Position numbers and translations under genes: made by a program. The notes under the pieces are model-generated. The model searched no databases and was not told the origin of the DNA. It saw only the letters and a program-made list of their open reading frames with translations. DNA of 64,000 nt from an uncultured Pseudohongiella sp. (GTDB taxonomy: Bacteria > Pseudomonadota > Gammaproteobacteria > Pseudomonadales > Pseudohongiellaceae), in the NCBI GenBank assembly GCA_951812965.1, contig OX638341.1, positions 850,438 through 914,437 on the forward strand, read 5' to 3'. The number at the start of each line of letters is the position of its first letter. The stretch's first letter is position 1. Below are positions 1-11,483 of the stretch, in pieces.

Positions 1-1220
1 CGCACCCCGATGTGCTCGAACAGGCCGGCGTGGAGGATGCCGACCTGCTAATCGCCGTGTCGGAAAACGACGAATTGAACATGGTGGCCTGCCGGGTCGC
101 CTATTCGCTCTATCGCACACCGAAGAAAATCTGCCGGGTGCATTCATCGTCTTTCATCAATTTCAGCGAGCAGTTGTTCGGCAAACATGGCATCTCGGTG
201 GATACGCCGATTTGCCCGGAAATGATCGTTTCCGACAACATCGAGCGCCTCATCGACCTGCCCGGCGCCCTGCAGGTGCTCGACTTCGCCGACGGCAAGG
301 TGCAACTCGTCGGCGTCAAGGCGGTATACGGCGGCCCCCTGGTCGGCCAGGAAATCCGCCTGCTGCGCCAGCATATGCCTTCAATCGATTCCCGCGTGGC
401 GGCGATTTTCCGCAAGGACCGGCCGGTCGTGCCAGAAGGCTCTACCGTGATCGAAGCGGAAGACGAAGTGTTTTTCGTCGCCGCTCAAGGCGACATTCGA
501 GCCTGTATCGCCGAAGTTCGACGCATGGACCGTCCTTATCGCCGAGTTTTCATTGCGGGCGGCGGTAATATCGGTCTCCGGCTCGCGCGGCAACTCGAGC
601 CGCGCTACAAGGTCAAGCTGGTCGAGCGCGACGAGCAACGCTGCGATTTCCTCACCGGGCAACTCGGCAGCACGCTGGTGTTGCACGGTGAAGCGTCGGA
701 CCGGGAATTGCTGATCAGCGAGAACATCGAGGACGCCGACGTATTCGTCGCGCTGACCAATGACGACGAAGCCAATATCATGTCCTGCATGATGGCCAAG
801 CGTCTCGGCGCCAAGAAGGTGATGGCGCTGATCAACAATCCCGACTACGTCGATCTGATCCAGGGGGGCGAGGTCGACATAGCCATATCGCCCCAGCAGG
901 CCACCATCGGCAGTGTGCTCACCAAGGTGCGGCGGGCGGATTTCGCCAATGTGCACTCATTGCGCCGCGGCGCCGCGGAGGCGGTGGAAGCGGTCGTACA
1001 CGGCGATGTCGCTTCGTCGAAGGTCATCGGCCGCGAATTGCGCGAACTGAATCTTCCCGACGGCATAACCGCCGGCGCGGTAGTGCGGGAAGACGAAGTC
1101 CTGATCGCCCACGACGACACCAGGGTCGAGTCCGGCGATCACGTCATCCTGTTTTTGGTGGATCGCAAGCACGTCGCCCTCGTGGAGCGCCTGTTCGGGG
1201 CCGGCTTCGCGCATTTCTGA
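1..1220 (+). CDS. trkA: Trk potassium uptake system NAD-binding subunit TrkA (5' end missing)
   Basis: TrkA is the cytoplasmic NAD(H)-binding regulator of the TrkH potassium channel. The reading frame is already open at the left edge (first complete codons read HPDVLEQAG), so roughly the first 55 of about 457 residues are outside the window. The first half keeps the end of one Rossmann domain plus a TrkA-C domain (RPVVPEGSTVIEAEDEVFF). The second Rossmann domain starts near VFIAGGGNIG, with TNDDEANIMS and ISPQQATIG following, and the protein ends in a second TrkA-C domain. These match Escherichia coli TrkA closely along the length. trkH starts 6 bp after the stop, so the two are probably cotranscribed. 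An internal GTG at 12 is not the real start. Confidence 0.96.
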   Translation, partial: HPDVLEQAGVEDADLLIAVSENDELNMVACRVAYSLYRTPKKICRVHSSSFINFSEQLFGKHGISVDTPICPEMIVSDNIERLIDLPGALQVLDFADGKVQLVGVKAVYGGPLVGQEIRLLRQHMPSIDSRVAAIFRKDRPVVPEGSTVIEAEDEVFFVAAQGDIRACIAEVRRMDRPYRRVFIAGGGNIGLRLARQLEPRYKVKLVERDEQRCDFLTGQLGSTLVLHGEASDRELLISENIEDADVFVALTNDDEANIMSCMMAKRLGAKKVMALINNPDYVDLIQGGEVDIAISPQQATIGSVLTKVRRADFANVHSLRRGAAEAVEAVVHGDVASSKVIGRELRELNLPDGITAGAVVREDEVLIAHDDTRVESGDHVILFLVDRKHVALVERLFGAGFAHF

Positions 1221-1226
1221 GTTGCC

Positions 1227-2675
1227 ATGCACCCCTCCATGATCATAAAGCTGCTCGGCGTCCTGTTGATGCTGTTCAGCCTGCTGGGAACCCTGCCGCC
1301 GATCGCGGTGTCGCTGCTGTACCGCGACGGCATGACCGGAGTTTTCTTCACTACCTTTCTGGCGTTGTTCCTGCTTGGCCTGGGCATGTGGGGAATGAGC
1401 GCGCGCACGCACAAGGAATTGACCATCCGCGACGGCTTTCTTGTCGTCACCCTTTTCTGGAGCGTGCTGGGCGTCGCCGGCTGTCTGCCTTTGCTGCTCG
1501 CCCTCGATCTGAGTCTGACAGATGCCGTTTTCGAATCCCTTTCGGGGTTGACGACCACCGGCGCCACGGTCATTGCCGGCCTCGACGAATTGCCCCGGTC
1601 GATCCTGTTCTACCGGCAATTGCTGCAATGGATGGGCGGCATGGGCATCATCGTGTTGGCGATGGCGCTGCTGCCCATGCTAGGCATCGGCGGCATGCAA
1701 CTGTACCAGGCCGAAACGCCGGGCCCCCTGAAGGACAACAAGCTGGTGCCGCGGCTGGCGGAAACCGCCAAGGCCTTGTGGTACATCTATCTGTCCCTGA
1801 CGGTGGCTTGTGCGCTGGCCTACTGGATGGTGGGCATGGAGCTCTTCGACGCGATCAGCCACGCCTTCACCACGGTGGCGATCGGCGGTTTTTCCACTCA
1901 TGACGCCAGCATCGGCTATTTCGACAATCCGGCGGTGGATCTTGTGGCAATCGTCTTCATGGTTATCGCAGGGGTCAATTTCGCGCTGCATTTCACCGCC
2001 TGGCAGCGCCGCTCGGTAAAACACTATCTGGCCGACCCCGAGTTTCGCTTTTACGCCTTCATACTCGGCTCACTGTCCATTGCCGCAATCGTCATTCTCT
2101 ATCTGACGTCGACCTACGACAGTTTCTTCGAATCCGTCATAAAAGGGCTGTTTCAGGTGGTTTCGATCTCCACCACCACGGGATTCGTCACCGACGACTT
2201 TAACTCCTGGCCGCTGTTTCTGCCGTATATGCTTTTATACGCGGCGATCATCGGCGCCTGCGCCGGGTCGACCGGCGGCGGCATCAAGGTGATCCGCATT
2301 TTGCTGATCTTCAAGCAGGGATTTCGCGAAGTGCAGCGGCTGATTCATCCGAAAGCCGTGATTCCGATCAAGCTGGGCAGCAAGCGGGTTCCTGACCGGG
2401 TCATCGAATCGGTATGGGGATTCTTTGCGGTGTACGTCATGGTCTTCATGCTGATGCTGCTGGCGCTGCTCGCTTCGGGGGTCGAGATCATTACTGCCTT
2501 CAGCGCGGTCGGCGCCTGCATCAACAATCTCGGGCCTGGCCTCGAAGGCGTATCGGCGACTTATGGAACCCTGCCCGTGACCGCCAAGTGGATCCTCTGC
2601 ATCGCGATGCTTCTCGGTAGACTCGAAGTTTTCACGCTGCTGGTCCTCTTCACGCCCATGTTCTGGCGGCGTTGA
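1227..2675 (+). CDS. trkH: Trk potassium uptake channel subunit TrkH
   Basis: This is the membrane channel subunit for potassium uptake, 482 residues against 483 in E. coli. It is very hydrophobic with about ten membrane segments. The four pore-loop selectivity regions are visible: LTTTGATV near residue 107, VAIGGFSTHDAS near 215, STTTGFVTDDF near 315 and NNLGPGLE near 432. The stretch AGSTGGGIKVIRI before the last pore is also typical of the family. It follows trkA by 6 bp. A 22-bp inverted repeat begins 20 bp after the stop and could end the transcript. Confidence 0.97.
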   Translation: MHPSMIIKLLGVLLMLFSLLGTLPPIAVSLLYRDGMTGVFFTTFLALFLLGLGMWGMSARTHKELTIRDGFLVVTLFWSVLGVAGCLPLLLALDLSLTDAVFESLSGLTTTGATVIAGLDELPRSILFYRQLLQWMGGMGIIVLAMALLPMLGIGGMQLYQAETPGPLKDNKLVPRLAETAKALWYIYLSLTVACALAYWMVGMELFDAISHAFTTVAIGGFSTHDASIGYFDNPAVDLVAIVFMVIAGVNFALHFTAWQRRSVKHYLADPEFRFYAFILGSLSIAAIVILYLTSTYDSFFESVIKGLFQVVSISTTTGFVTDDFNSWPLFLPYMLLYAAIIGACAGSTGGGIKVIRILLIFKQGFREVQRLIHPKAVIPIKLGSKRVPDRVIESVWGFFAVYVMVFMLMLLALLASGVEIITAFSAVGACINNLGPGLEGVSATYGTLPVTAKWILCIAMLLGRLEVFTLLVLFTPMFWRR

Positions 2676-2694
2676 TACAGTAAGGCTTCGATAC

Positions 2695-2805
2695 GTCGCC
2701 GTCTGGGGGTCGGCCTGCAGCGGACGCTGTAAATACGTCCCTGTACGCTTCGAGCTCGGCTTCCTGCCTCGCACGCCCGCTTTAGGCCGACCCCCAGACG
2801 GCGAC
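2695..2805. repeat. long inverted-repeat element 1
   Basis: Two perfect 22-nt arms (2695-2716 and 2784-2805; arm core GTCTGGGGGTCGGCC) enclose about 67 nt. The reverse complement of the interior reads AGCGGGCGTGCGAGGCAGGA, then CGAAG, TACAGGGACGTATTTACAGC and GTCCGCTG. This interior is nearly the same as part of the element at 4006-4189, whose outer arms are different. It lies just after trkH and may act as a terminator, but there is no T-run. Confidence 0.8.
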
Positions 2806-2871
2806 TCATGCTGTGCAGAGCCCCAAGGGGATTCGTTGCCGTCTTTTCGGCGAAAGTCAGGCTCTGTCTTG

Positions 2872-3696
2872 TCAGTAAAATTCAGTGTTGTCTGGTTGGC
2901 GGCGGAAGCGTTTGTATTCCCATTGGTATTGTTCGGGGCATTCGCGGACAAGTTCTTCAATGGCTTGGTTCATGGCTGTAATGGATTCGTCCAGGGTTTC
3001 GCGGCGCAGGTCGAGTTCCCGGATGACAGCGCGGAAGCCAGCGCCGGTTGGCAGGCGCTTGGCGTAGCCGCAGAAGACACGAATGCCTGGGCGTTGCGCT
3101 AGTTTGCACGCGAGAGTCATGGTGTAGGCTGGCTGGTCGAAGAATGGCGCGAATACGCCGCTGCCGTCGGCCGGCACCTGGTCGGGCAGAATTCCAACTA
3201 ACTCTCCCGCCTTCAAGGCGCGTATCAGTTTGCCGACGCCTGCCTGGCCGGCGGCGGCCATTCGCAATCCGCCCCGTGCGCGGCTGCGCAGCAACAGGCG
3301 ATCAAGCGCAGGTTCGTCCGGGGGCATGTACAGAAAATGCGCTGAGTATCCGTAACACATTGATATTCCGAATAATTCCCAGTTTCCCAGATGTGGCGCC
3401 AGCAAGATGACTCCATCACCGGCGGCAACCGCCCGGCGATATTCGTCGACGCCTTGCGATTCCCGAATCAGTTCAAGCATCCGCGGCAGCGGCCAAAACC
3501 AGGCGCGGCCCATTTCGAACAAGGCGCAAAGCGAGTGTTGCAAACTGTGCCTGGTGAGACCGCGAACGCCTGCCTCGTCAAGTTCCGGGAAACAAGTCCG
3601 CACATTGCGCGATGTCGTCCGTGTGGCGCGAATCGGCAGCCGCGCCAGCAAACTACCGAGCGCCCGTGCCAGGCCTTGCAGCAGCGGCAGGGGCAA
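2872..3696 (-). CDS. LpxL/HtrB-type lysophospholipid acyltransferase
   Basis: A membrane-associated acyltransferase of the lauroyl/lysophospholipid family (LPLAT), which adds a secondary acyl chain to lipid A precursors or lysophospholipids. The HX4E catalytic motif is HLGNWE (His102, Glu107 in this numbering), preceded by the family segment LFEMGRAWFWP and followed by GILPDQVPADGSGVFAPFF. The first TTG at 3696 gives 274 residues. The frame stays open upstream to a TAG near 3768 and encodes a plausible longer hydrophobic start (ILFFRLFLWLGALLP), but no ATG, GTG or TTG lies there. The true start may be CTG, ATT or ATA, or the gene may have lost its start. Pseudomonas carries a similar gene (lptA) beside gyrB. 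Confidence 0.85.
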   Translation of the reverse strand: MPLPLLQGLARALGSLLARLPIRATRTTSRNVRTCFPELDEAGVRGLTRHSLQHSLCALFEMGRAWFWPLPRMLELIRESQGVDEYRRAVAAGDGVILLAPHLGNWELFGISMCYGYSAHFLYMPPDEPALDRLLLRSRARGGLRMAAAGQAGVGKLIRALKAGELVGILPDQVPADGSGVFAPFFDQPAYTMTLACKLAQRPGIRVFCGYAKRLPTGAGFRAVIRELDLRRETLDESITAMNQAIEELVRECPEQYQWEYKRFRRQPDNTEFY

Positions 3697-3801
3697 AAGC
3701 GCGCCAAGCCAAAGAAAAAGCCGAAAAAACAGTATTTTGATAATTGCGACGATCCTGGTTTCGGAGACCTATTCTATATGACTGACGCTGCAAGTTTGAG
3801 C

Positions 3802-3825
3802 GGGCGAGGCATGCCTCGCCCCTAC
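3802..3825 (-). repeat. REP-like palindrome (single copy)
   Basis: GGGCGAGGCATGCCTCGCCC followed by CTAC: a perfect 20-bp palindrome with an asymmetric tail that sets its orientation. The same sequence occurs in either orientation throughout this window (14.4, 21.4, 28.7, 38.6, 44.7, 52.9-53.2, 55.1 and 58.7 kb), mostly between genes. Confidence 0.92.
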
Positions 3826-3830
3826 CGGGC

Positions 3831-3963
3831 CGGGAACGCAGCCACCGCGCCCGATTCCGTCGCGCTCGGGAACGCAACCGCCACACCCAATTTCATTGCG
3901 TTCAGAAAGGCGGCCACCATGCCCGATCCCGACGGAATCGGGAGCACAGCCACCAGATCCGGG
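3831..3963 (+). repeat. degenerate 36-bp tandem repeat
   Basis: Three full 36-bp units (3831-3866, 3867-3902, 3903-3938) and a 25-bp partial unit. They share the pattern CGGGAACGCAGCCACC then CCCGATTCC and are diverged from each other. The array begins 5 bp after the REP palindrome. The period is a multiple of three, so a forward frame stays open and reads as a 12-residue repeat ([24 protein letters not shown]). There is no convincing start site or homology, so I do not call a gene. Confidence 0.7.
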
Positions 3964-4005
3964 TAGCGCCCTCGAAGCCGTTGCTCAACGAATTCCTCAG
4001 CGTGA

Positions 4006-4189
4006 GTCGTAGTCGTGTGGGTGTAATACAGCGGGCGTGCGAGGCAGGACGCCGAGCCCGAAGCCTACAGGGGTGTAGGCAAGCGTTTATGAAGCGCAGC
4101 TTCATGCGCAGCCGGAACGCCGCCAAGCTTTGCTTGGCGGCTGGACCGTATTTACGGCGTCCGCTGTATTACACCCACACGACTACGAC
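4006..4189. repeat. long inverted-repeat element 2
   Basis: Perfect 29-nt arms (4006-4034 and 4161-4189; arm core CGTGTGGGTGTAATACAGCGG is interrupted nowhere) enclose about 126 nt that fold into several further hairpins: GCCTACAGGGGTGTAGGC, ATGAAGCGCAGCTTCAT, GCCGCCAAGC with GCTTGGCGGC, and GGACCGTATTTACGGCGTCC. The interior shares AGCGGGCGTGCGAGGCAGGA and the CGTATTTAC block with the element at 2695-2805. It lies upstream of the glyQ promoter. The rest of the 3697-4283 gap holds a REP palindrome and the 36-bp repeat; I see no gene in it. Confidence 0.8.
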
Positions 4190-4220
4190 GTTTCGATGCC
4201 CCAATCCCAAAGCCTCGTTA

Positions 4221-4249
4221 TGGATAAACCACCGGAATTCTAGGATAAT
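4221..4249 (+). promoter_or_regulatory. possible sigma-70 promoter for glyQ
   Basis: TGGATA (4221-4226), a 17-bp spacer, then GATAAT (4244-4249), ending about 34 bp before the glyQ GTG. The -10 and spacing are good and the -35 is moderate. No other promoter stands out between the inverted-repeat element and glyQ. Confidence 0.4.
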
Positions 4250-4283
4250 CGCGGCCTTTCTTGCAGCCGCTCTCGATTCTGCC

Positions 4284-5207
4284 GTGAATCCCTCCGCCGA
4301 CCTGAAAACTTTCCAGGGACTGATTCTGGCCCTGCAACAGTTCTGGGCCGAAAAAGGCTGCGTCATATTACAGCCCCTGGACATGGAAGTCGGCGCCGGC
4401 ACCTTTCATCCCGCCACGTTTCTGCGCGCCATCGGTCCCGAAAGCTGGAATTGCGCCTATGTCCAGCCCAGCCGCCGGCCCGGCGATGGCCGCTACGGCG
4501 AAAATCCCAATCGGCTGCAGCACTATTATCAGTACCAGGTGATCCTCAAACCTTCACCGAAAGATATCCAGCAGCGCTATCTCGATTCGCTCGCCTTCCT
4601 CGGCATCGATATGGCGGTACACGACGTGCGCTTCGTTGAAGACAACTGGGAGTCACCGACTCTCGGCGCCTGGGGGCTTGGCTGGGAAGTGTGGCTCGAT
4701 GGCATGGAAATCACCCAGTTTACCTACTTCCAGCAAGTCGGGGGACTCGAGTGCTTCCCCGTCAGCGGTGAAATCACTTATGGAATCGAACGTATCGCCA
4801 TGTATCTGCAGGAAGTGGACAGCGTCTACGACATTGTCTGGTGCGACGGGCCCGATGGAGTGGTGACCTATGGCGACGTTTTTCTGCAAAACGAGATAGA
4901 GATGTCCGCCTACAATTTCGAAGTGGCAGATACCGGGAAACTGTTCGGGTACTTTAACGACTGCGAAAGCCAATGCCGGGAGTTGCTCGAACGCAGCCTG
5001 GCATTGCCCGCGTATGAGCAGGTGCTCAAGGCTTCCCATTTTTTCAATCTGCTTGATGCCCGCAAGGCCATTTCGGTGACCGAGCGGCAACGATTCATCT
5101 TGCGCGTACGCGCCCTGGCCCGGGCGGTTGCGGAAGCATACCTGGAAAGCAGGCGCAAACTCGGCTTCCCGCTGGCGCCGGAAGAACTGCGACAAGAGTA
5201 TGCCTGA
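4284..5207 (+). CDS. glyQ: glycyl-tRNA synthetase alpha subunit
   Basis: Catalytic subunit of the alpha2beta2 glycyl-tRNA synthetase, which charges tRNA-Gly in the cytoplasm. The GTG at 4284 gives 307 residues (E. coli 303), beginning [13 protein letters not shown]. Class II motifs and family blocks are intact: [54 protein letters not shown] and [19 protein letters not shown]. The frame is open further upstream to 3981, but that part runs through the inverted-repeat element and has no homology. glyS starts inside the 3' end (8-bp overlap), the usual glyQS operon. Confidence 0.96.
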   Translation: MNPSADLKTFQGLILALQQFWAEKGCVILQPLDMEVGAGTFHPATFLRAIGPESWNCAYVQPSRRPGDGRYGENPNRLQHYYQYQVILKPSPKDIQQRYLDSLAFLGIDMAVHDVRFVEDNWESPTLGAWGLGWEVWLDGMEITQFTYFQQVGGLECFPVSGEITYGIERIAMYLQEVDSVYDIVWCDGPDGVVTYGDVFLQNEIEMSAYNFEVADTGKLFGYFNDCESQCRELLERSLALPAYEQVLKASHFFNLLDARKAISVTERQRFILRVRALARAVAEAYLESRRKLGFPLAPEELRQEYA

Positions 5208-7287
5208 AGCCATGGAGACCGCGGCACGCGACTTTCTATTCGAAATCGGCACCGAGGAATTGCCGCCAAAAGCCCTGCGCGGCCTGTCGGACGCACTTGG
5301 GGCGGAGTTCGCTTCCCTGTTTGAAAAAGCAGGCCTGGCCCACGGCGAAGTGCGCTGTTTCGCTACGCCCAGGCGGCTCGCGCTGCTCGTGAAAGACCTT
5401 GCCGAAAAACAGCCCGACCGCCAGGTCGAACGATTCGGGCCCGCGCTGTCCGCCGCTTTCGACGACGACGGGGCGCCCACCGCCGCGGCATCGGGCTTTG
5501 CCCGCTCTTGCGGCGTATCGGTGGAAGGACTTTCGAAATCCGATCGCCAGGGCGCGGTCAAACTCTGTTTCACACGGTTAGAGCAAGGCACGGCAACGAC
5601 CGAACTGTTGTCCGGATTGGCGGAATCGGCCCTTGCCGCATTGCCGATACCCAAACGCATGCGCTGGGGCGCCTCGCGGACCGAGTTCATTCGCCCGGTG
5701 CATTGGGTGGTTATGATGTTCGGCGAAGAAGTCGTCGCGGCCTCGATTCTGGGAGTATTCACCGGAAATTCCACGTTCGGACACAAATTTCACCACGACA
5801 AACCCATCGAGCTGACCTGCCCTGGAGATTACGAGGCGGCCCTGGATAAAACGGGACGGGTGATTGCCGGTTTCGAGCGGCGCCGGGAGATGATCCGGAA
5901 TCTGGTTACCGAGCAGGCGATCCATCTGCAGGCCAGCGTGGCAATGGATGAGGAATTGCTCGATGAAGTGACCAGTCTTGTGGAATTCCCTGTGGCGCTG
6001 ACCGGGGAGTTTGACCGGGAATTTCTTCAATTGCCCGACGAAGCTCTTATTCTTACTCTGAAATATCACCAGAAATGTTTCTGCCTGGAAGACGCGGACG
6101 GGCGGCTTTTCCCGAATTTCGTCACCGTCAGCAATATCGCAAGCCTGGACCCAAGCGAAGTCATCAAGGGAAACGAGCGCGTGATCCGGCCGCGGCTGGC
6201 GGACGCGCAATTCTTTTTCGAAACCGACAAGTCGCGGAGTCTCGAATCACGGCTGCTGGATCTCGAAAAAGTCGTTTTTCAGGAAGAACTCGGCACGATC
6301 GCTGCAAAATCGCGACGAGTCGCTGCACTTTCTCGCGTGATAGCCGAACAACTCGGGGTCGAAGCGGATACCTGCGAGCGCGCCTCGATGCTCGGGAAAT
6401 GCGACCTGGTCACCGACATGGTCGGCGAGTTCGCCGAATTACAAGGTCTCATGGGTTCTTGTTACGCACGCAACGACGGTGAGCCGGAAGCCGTTGCAAC
6501 GGCGATTTTCGAGCAATATCTGCCCCGGCATACGGGTGACCGGCTGCCGGAGACTGCGGCGGGACAGGTCGTCGCCCTGGCGGAAAAGCTCGATACGCTG
6601 GCCGGCCTGTTCGCCATCGGTCAGCCGCCGACCGGTTCCAGGGACCCATTTGCCTTGCGCCGCGCCGCCCTCGGAATTTTGCGGATCCTGATCGAAGGCG
6701 AGTTGGAGCTCGATCTGGTCGCCGCCATCGACGCGGCGGTCGGCGCCTATGCGGAACTTGAGCCGGACGCGGACTGCCACCGACAGCTATATGATTTCAT
6801 CTTTGACCGACTGCGCGCCTGGTATGCCGATGCCGGAAAGCAAGCGTCGGTCTATCTTTGCGTGCGAGCCCTGAATCCGCCAAGCCCATTGGACTTTCAT
6901 CGCCGGGTGGAGGCGGTTGCTGATTTCGCGGGCATGCCGGAGGCCGCGGCGCTGGCCGCGGCAAACAAGAGGGTTTCCAATCTGCTCGGCAAGAGCGGCG
7001 AGGAAGCCGTGCCGGGCGCGGTAGCGCCCGAATTGTTGTCGGAAGCGGCTGAAGAACAACTTCTCGCACGTCTCAGGCGACAAAGCGAAGAGGTTGCGCC
7101 CTTGTTCGCCGCCGGCGACTACCGAGAAGGATTGACGCGACTGGCAAGCTTGCGGGATGACGTCGACAGGTTTTTCGACGAAGTCATGGTGATGGTCGAC
7201 GACTCTTCGGTGCGCGCCAACCGCCTTCGCCTGCTGCGCGAATTGCGTGACCTTTTCCTTCAGGTCGCGGACATTTCCCTGCTTTGA
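5200..7287 (+). CDS. glyS: glycyl-tRNA synthetase beta subunit
   Basis: The beta subunit, needed for tRNA-Gly recognition, 695 residues from the ATG at 5200 (E. coli 689). The N-terminus [22 protein letters not shown] is typical. Other family blocks are [49 protein letters not shown] and the C-terminal [19 protein letters not shown]. The ATG at 5200 overlaps the glyQ stop by 8 bp; a second ATG at 5212 is also possible. gmhB begins 5 bp after the stop. Confidence 0.96.
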   Translation: MPEAMETAARDFLFEIGTEELPPKALRGLSDALGAEFASLFEKAGLAHGEVRCFATPRRLALLVKDLAEKQPDRQVERFGPALSAAFDDDGAPTAAASGFARSCGVSVEGLSKSDRQGAVKLCFTRLEQGTATTELLSGLAESALAALPIPKRMRWGASRTEFIRPVHWVVMMFGEEVVAASILGVFTGNSTFGHKFHHDKPIELTCPGDYEAALDKTGRVIAGFERRREMIRNLVTEQAIHLQASVAMDEELLDEVTSLVEFPVALTGEFDREFLQLPDEALILTLKYHQKCFCLEDADGRLFPNFVTVSNIASLDPSEVIKGNERVIRPRLADAQFFFETDKSRSLESRLLDLEKVVFQEELGTIAAKSRRVAALSRVIAEQLGVEADTCERASMLGKCDLVTDMVGEFAELQGLMGSCYARNDGEPEAVATAIFEQYLPRHTGDRLPETAAGQVVALAEKLDTLAGLFAIGQPPTGSRDPFALRRAALGILRILIEGELELDLVAAIDAAVGAYAELEPDADCHRQLYDFIFDRLRAWYADAGKQASVYLCVRALNPPSPLDFHRRVEAVADFAGMPEAAALAAANKRVSNLLGKSGEEAVPGAVAPELLSEAAEEQLLARLRRQSEEVAPLFAAGDYREGLTRLASLRDDVDRFFDEVMVMVDDSSVRANRLRLLRELRDLFLQVADISLL

Positions 7288-7292
7288 ATGAC

Positions 7293-7865
7293 ATGGCCAA
7301 AGTGGTCGTACTGGACCGGGACGGCGTGGTCAACCGGGATTCTGACGAATTCATCAAGTCCGCCGCGGAATGGACGCCTCTGCCAGGCAGCATAGAAGCA
7401 ATTGCCGATTTGAGCCGGGCAGGCTACCTGATTACGCTTGCGACCAACCAGTCAGGTATCGCCCGGGGACTGTTCGACTCCGCCGCGCTCGATTCGATTC
7501 ACGAGAAATTTCGCAAGCTCGTGGAAAGCGAAGGCGGCTGCGTCGATGGAATCTTTTACTGTCCGCATGGCCCGGACGATAAATGTCACTGCCGAAAACC
7601 GGCAACCGGACTGCTCGAGCAGATTGAAGCCGAATTCGATTGCAATTTACGCGATTGCTGGTTTATCGGTGACAGTTTGAGAGATTTGCAGGCAGCCCGG
7701 TCTCATGGCTGCAAACCGGTGCTGGTGCGCACCGGCAAGGGCCTGGAAACAGAAAGTTCTCTTGAAATCTTGCCTGAATACAAAGAGTTAGCTGATGCGG
7801 CCGTATATGACGATCTGCGCCATGCGGCGAATGATCTCTTGGCTGAATCAGTGCCCGGGGAGTGA
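7293..7865 (+). CDS. gmhB: D-glycero-beta-D-manno-heptose 1,7-bisphosphate 7-phosphatase
   Basis: HAD-superfamily phosphatase that removes the 7-phosphate during synthesis of ADP-heptose for the lipopolysaccharide core. The DxD nucleophile motif is VVVLDRDGVV (Asp8, Asp10), motif II lies in TNQSGIARG, and the C-x-H...C-x-C zinc loop is YCPHGPDDKCHCRKP. Motif IV is WFIGDSLRDLQAA. I chose the ATG at 7293 (190 residues); a TTG at 7284 overlapping the glyS stop would add three residues. It converges on gyrB with 15 bp between the stops. Pseudomonas also has gmhB near gyrB. Confidence 0.92.
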   Translation: MAKVVVLDRDGVVNRDSDEFIKSAAEWTPLPGSIEAIADLSRAGYLITLATNQSGIARGLFDSAALDSIHEKFRKLVESEGGCVDGIFYCPHGPDDKCHCRKPATGLLEQIEAEFDCNLRDCWFIGDSLRDLQAARSHGCKPVLVRTGKGLETESSLEILPEYKELADAAVYDDLRHAANDLLAESVPGE

Positions 7866-7880
7866 CGGCCGGCGCCACAA

Positions 7881-10361
<2,481 letters not shown>

Positions 10362-10376
10362 CTACTTCCAAGAAAA

Positions 10377-11462
10377 TCAAGCCGTTATTGTACCATGTTC
10401 CACGTGGAACAGGCTTTTGCCACTTGCTTCAGGGAGGCTGGATTCAAGCGCTTCCAGGGCCACGCACGTAACGAAAAGTTGTGCGCCGAGAGACTGAAGC
10501 AAGCGGAACACGTTTTCCCGGTTTTTGTCGTCGAGTTCCGCTGCAAGATCGTCTACCAGATAAATCGGCCGTTGTTCGCGCGTCTCGAAGAATAGCTCGC
10601 CCTGGGCGATCTTCAGCGCGGAAACGATCAGCTTTTGCTGTCCTCTGGACAAGACGTCGATCGCCTTGTCGTTCGCGGCCTTGACCAGGATATCCGCGCG
10701 ATGGGGCCCGTGCCTGGTGGCGCCGTAGTTTCTGTCTATTTCCCGGTTCTCGTAAAGCAATCGGCCAAGATCGTGTTCCCGATTCCATCCGGCGTGGAAT
10801 TGCAGGCTGACCGACTCTCCCAATTCTTCACTTAAATTGGAAATGGCTGAAGCGAAGGCCATTTTCAGTCGCTGGAAGTACTTCTCTCGCGATCCGGTTA
10901 CTTGTTCCGCCCCGGAAACAAGTTCCTCCTCCCAGGCGGCAAGCTGATTCTCATCGGTTCTTCCGGCCTGTTTCAACAAGGCGTTCCTGTGCATGACCGA
11001 TTTTCGGGTCCGCCTCCAGGCCGACAGAAACGTTTGTTCCACGTGGAACACGCCCCAATCGAGAAACTTCCGCCGCAACCTCGGCCCTTCGTTCAATAAC
11101 GAGAAAGATGTGGCGTCGAGTAGCTGAATCGGGATCTCGCGCGCGACGCTTTCCCAGCTTCGGAGCGCTTCGCCGTTCAGTTTTAGCTGCTGTTCCCCTT
11201 TTCGGGTCTTGCGCAGGCCGGTTTTCGCCCCGCCCGTCAGCTCCGCGAACAGTACGGTTTCGTTCTCGCCGGTTCTGATCAGGGGTTTGACGCTGCTCGT
11301 CCGAAAGGATCTGCCGAGGGCAAGATAGTGAATGGCTTCAAGAAAGCTGGTTTTTCCGGAAGCGTTGGGGCCGACAAGTATATTGAGTTCAGGGTGTGGG
11401 CTTAGCGCGCAATACCTGATGTTCCGAAACGAAGTGACTTCCAGCCTGGCCAGCCCGCCCAT
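10377..11462 (-). CDS. recF: DNA replication and repair protein RecF
   Basis: SMC-like ATPase that helps load RecA at single-strand gaps. The Walker A is VGPNASGKTSFLEAI near residue 33, the ABC-type signature is VLSRGQQK, and Walker B is PIYLVDDLAAELD. The length of 361 residues is normal. Two perfect TGTTCCACGTGGAACA palindromes lie in the coding sequence: one near the middle, read as VFHVEQ, and one in the last dozen codons, read as LFHVEH. They are probable parS sites. The gene lies 21 bp after dnaN. Confidence 0.96.
   Translation of the reverse strand: MGGLARLEVTSFRNIRYCALSPHPELNILVGPNASGKTSFLEAIHYLALGRSFRTSSVKPLIRTGENETVLFAELTGGAKTGLRKTRKGEQQLKLNGEALRSWESVAREIPIQLLDATSFSLLNEGPRLRRKFLDWGVFHVEQTFLSAWRRTRKSVMHRNALLKQAGRTDENQLAAWEEELVSGAEQVTGSREKYFQRLKMAFASAISNLSEELGESVSLQFHAGWNREHDLGRLLYENREIDRNYGATRHGPHRADILVKAANDKAIDVLSRGQQKLIVSALKIAQGELFFETREQRPIYLVDDLAAELDDKNRENVFRLLQSLGAQLFVTCVALEALESSLPEASGKSLFHVEHGTITA
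10396..10411. promoter_or_regulatory. parS: parS centromere-like site in the 3' end of recF
   Basis: TGTTCCACGTGGAACA, a perfect 16-bp palindrome matching the known chromosomal parS consensus bound by ParB. It is in the recF coding region and gives the peptide FHVEH. parA and parB lie about 11 kb away in this window. Confidence 0.88.
11035..11050. promoter_or_regulatory. parS: parS centromere-like site inside recF
   Basis: A second perfect TGTTCCACGTGGAACA, 639 bp from the first, also inside recF, encoding FHVEQ. Confidence 0.88.
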
Positions 11463-11483
11463 CAGATTCGCCGACTGAAATCA

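Noticed and set aside
3391..3966. A 191-codon plus-strand frame ending in a 12-residue repeat
   Set aside because: It is antisense to the acyltransferase gene and then runs through a REP palindrome and the 36-bp array; no start or homology.
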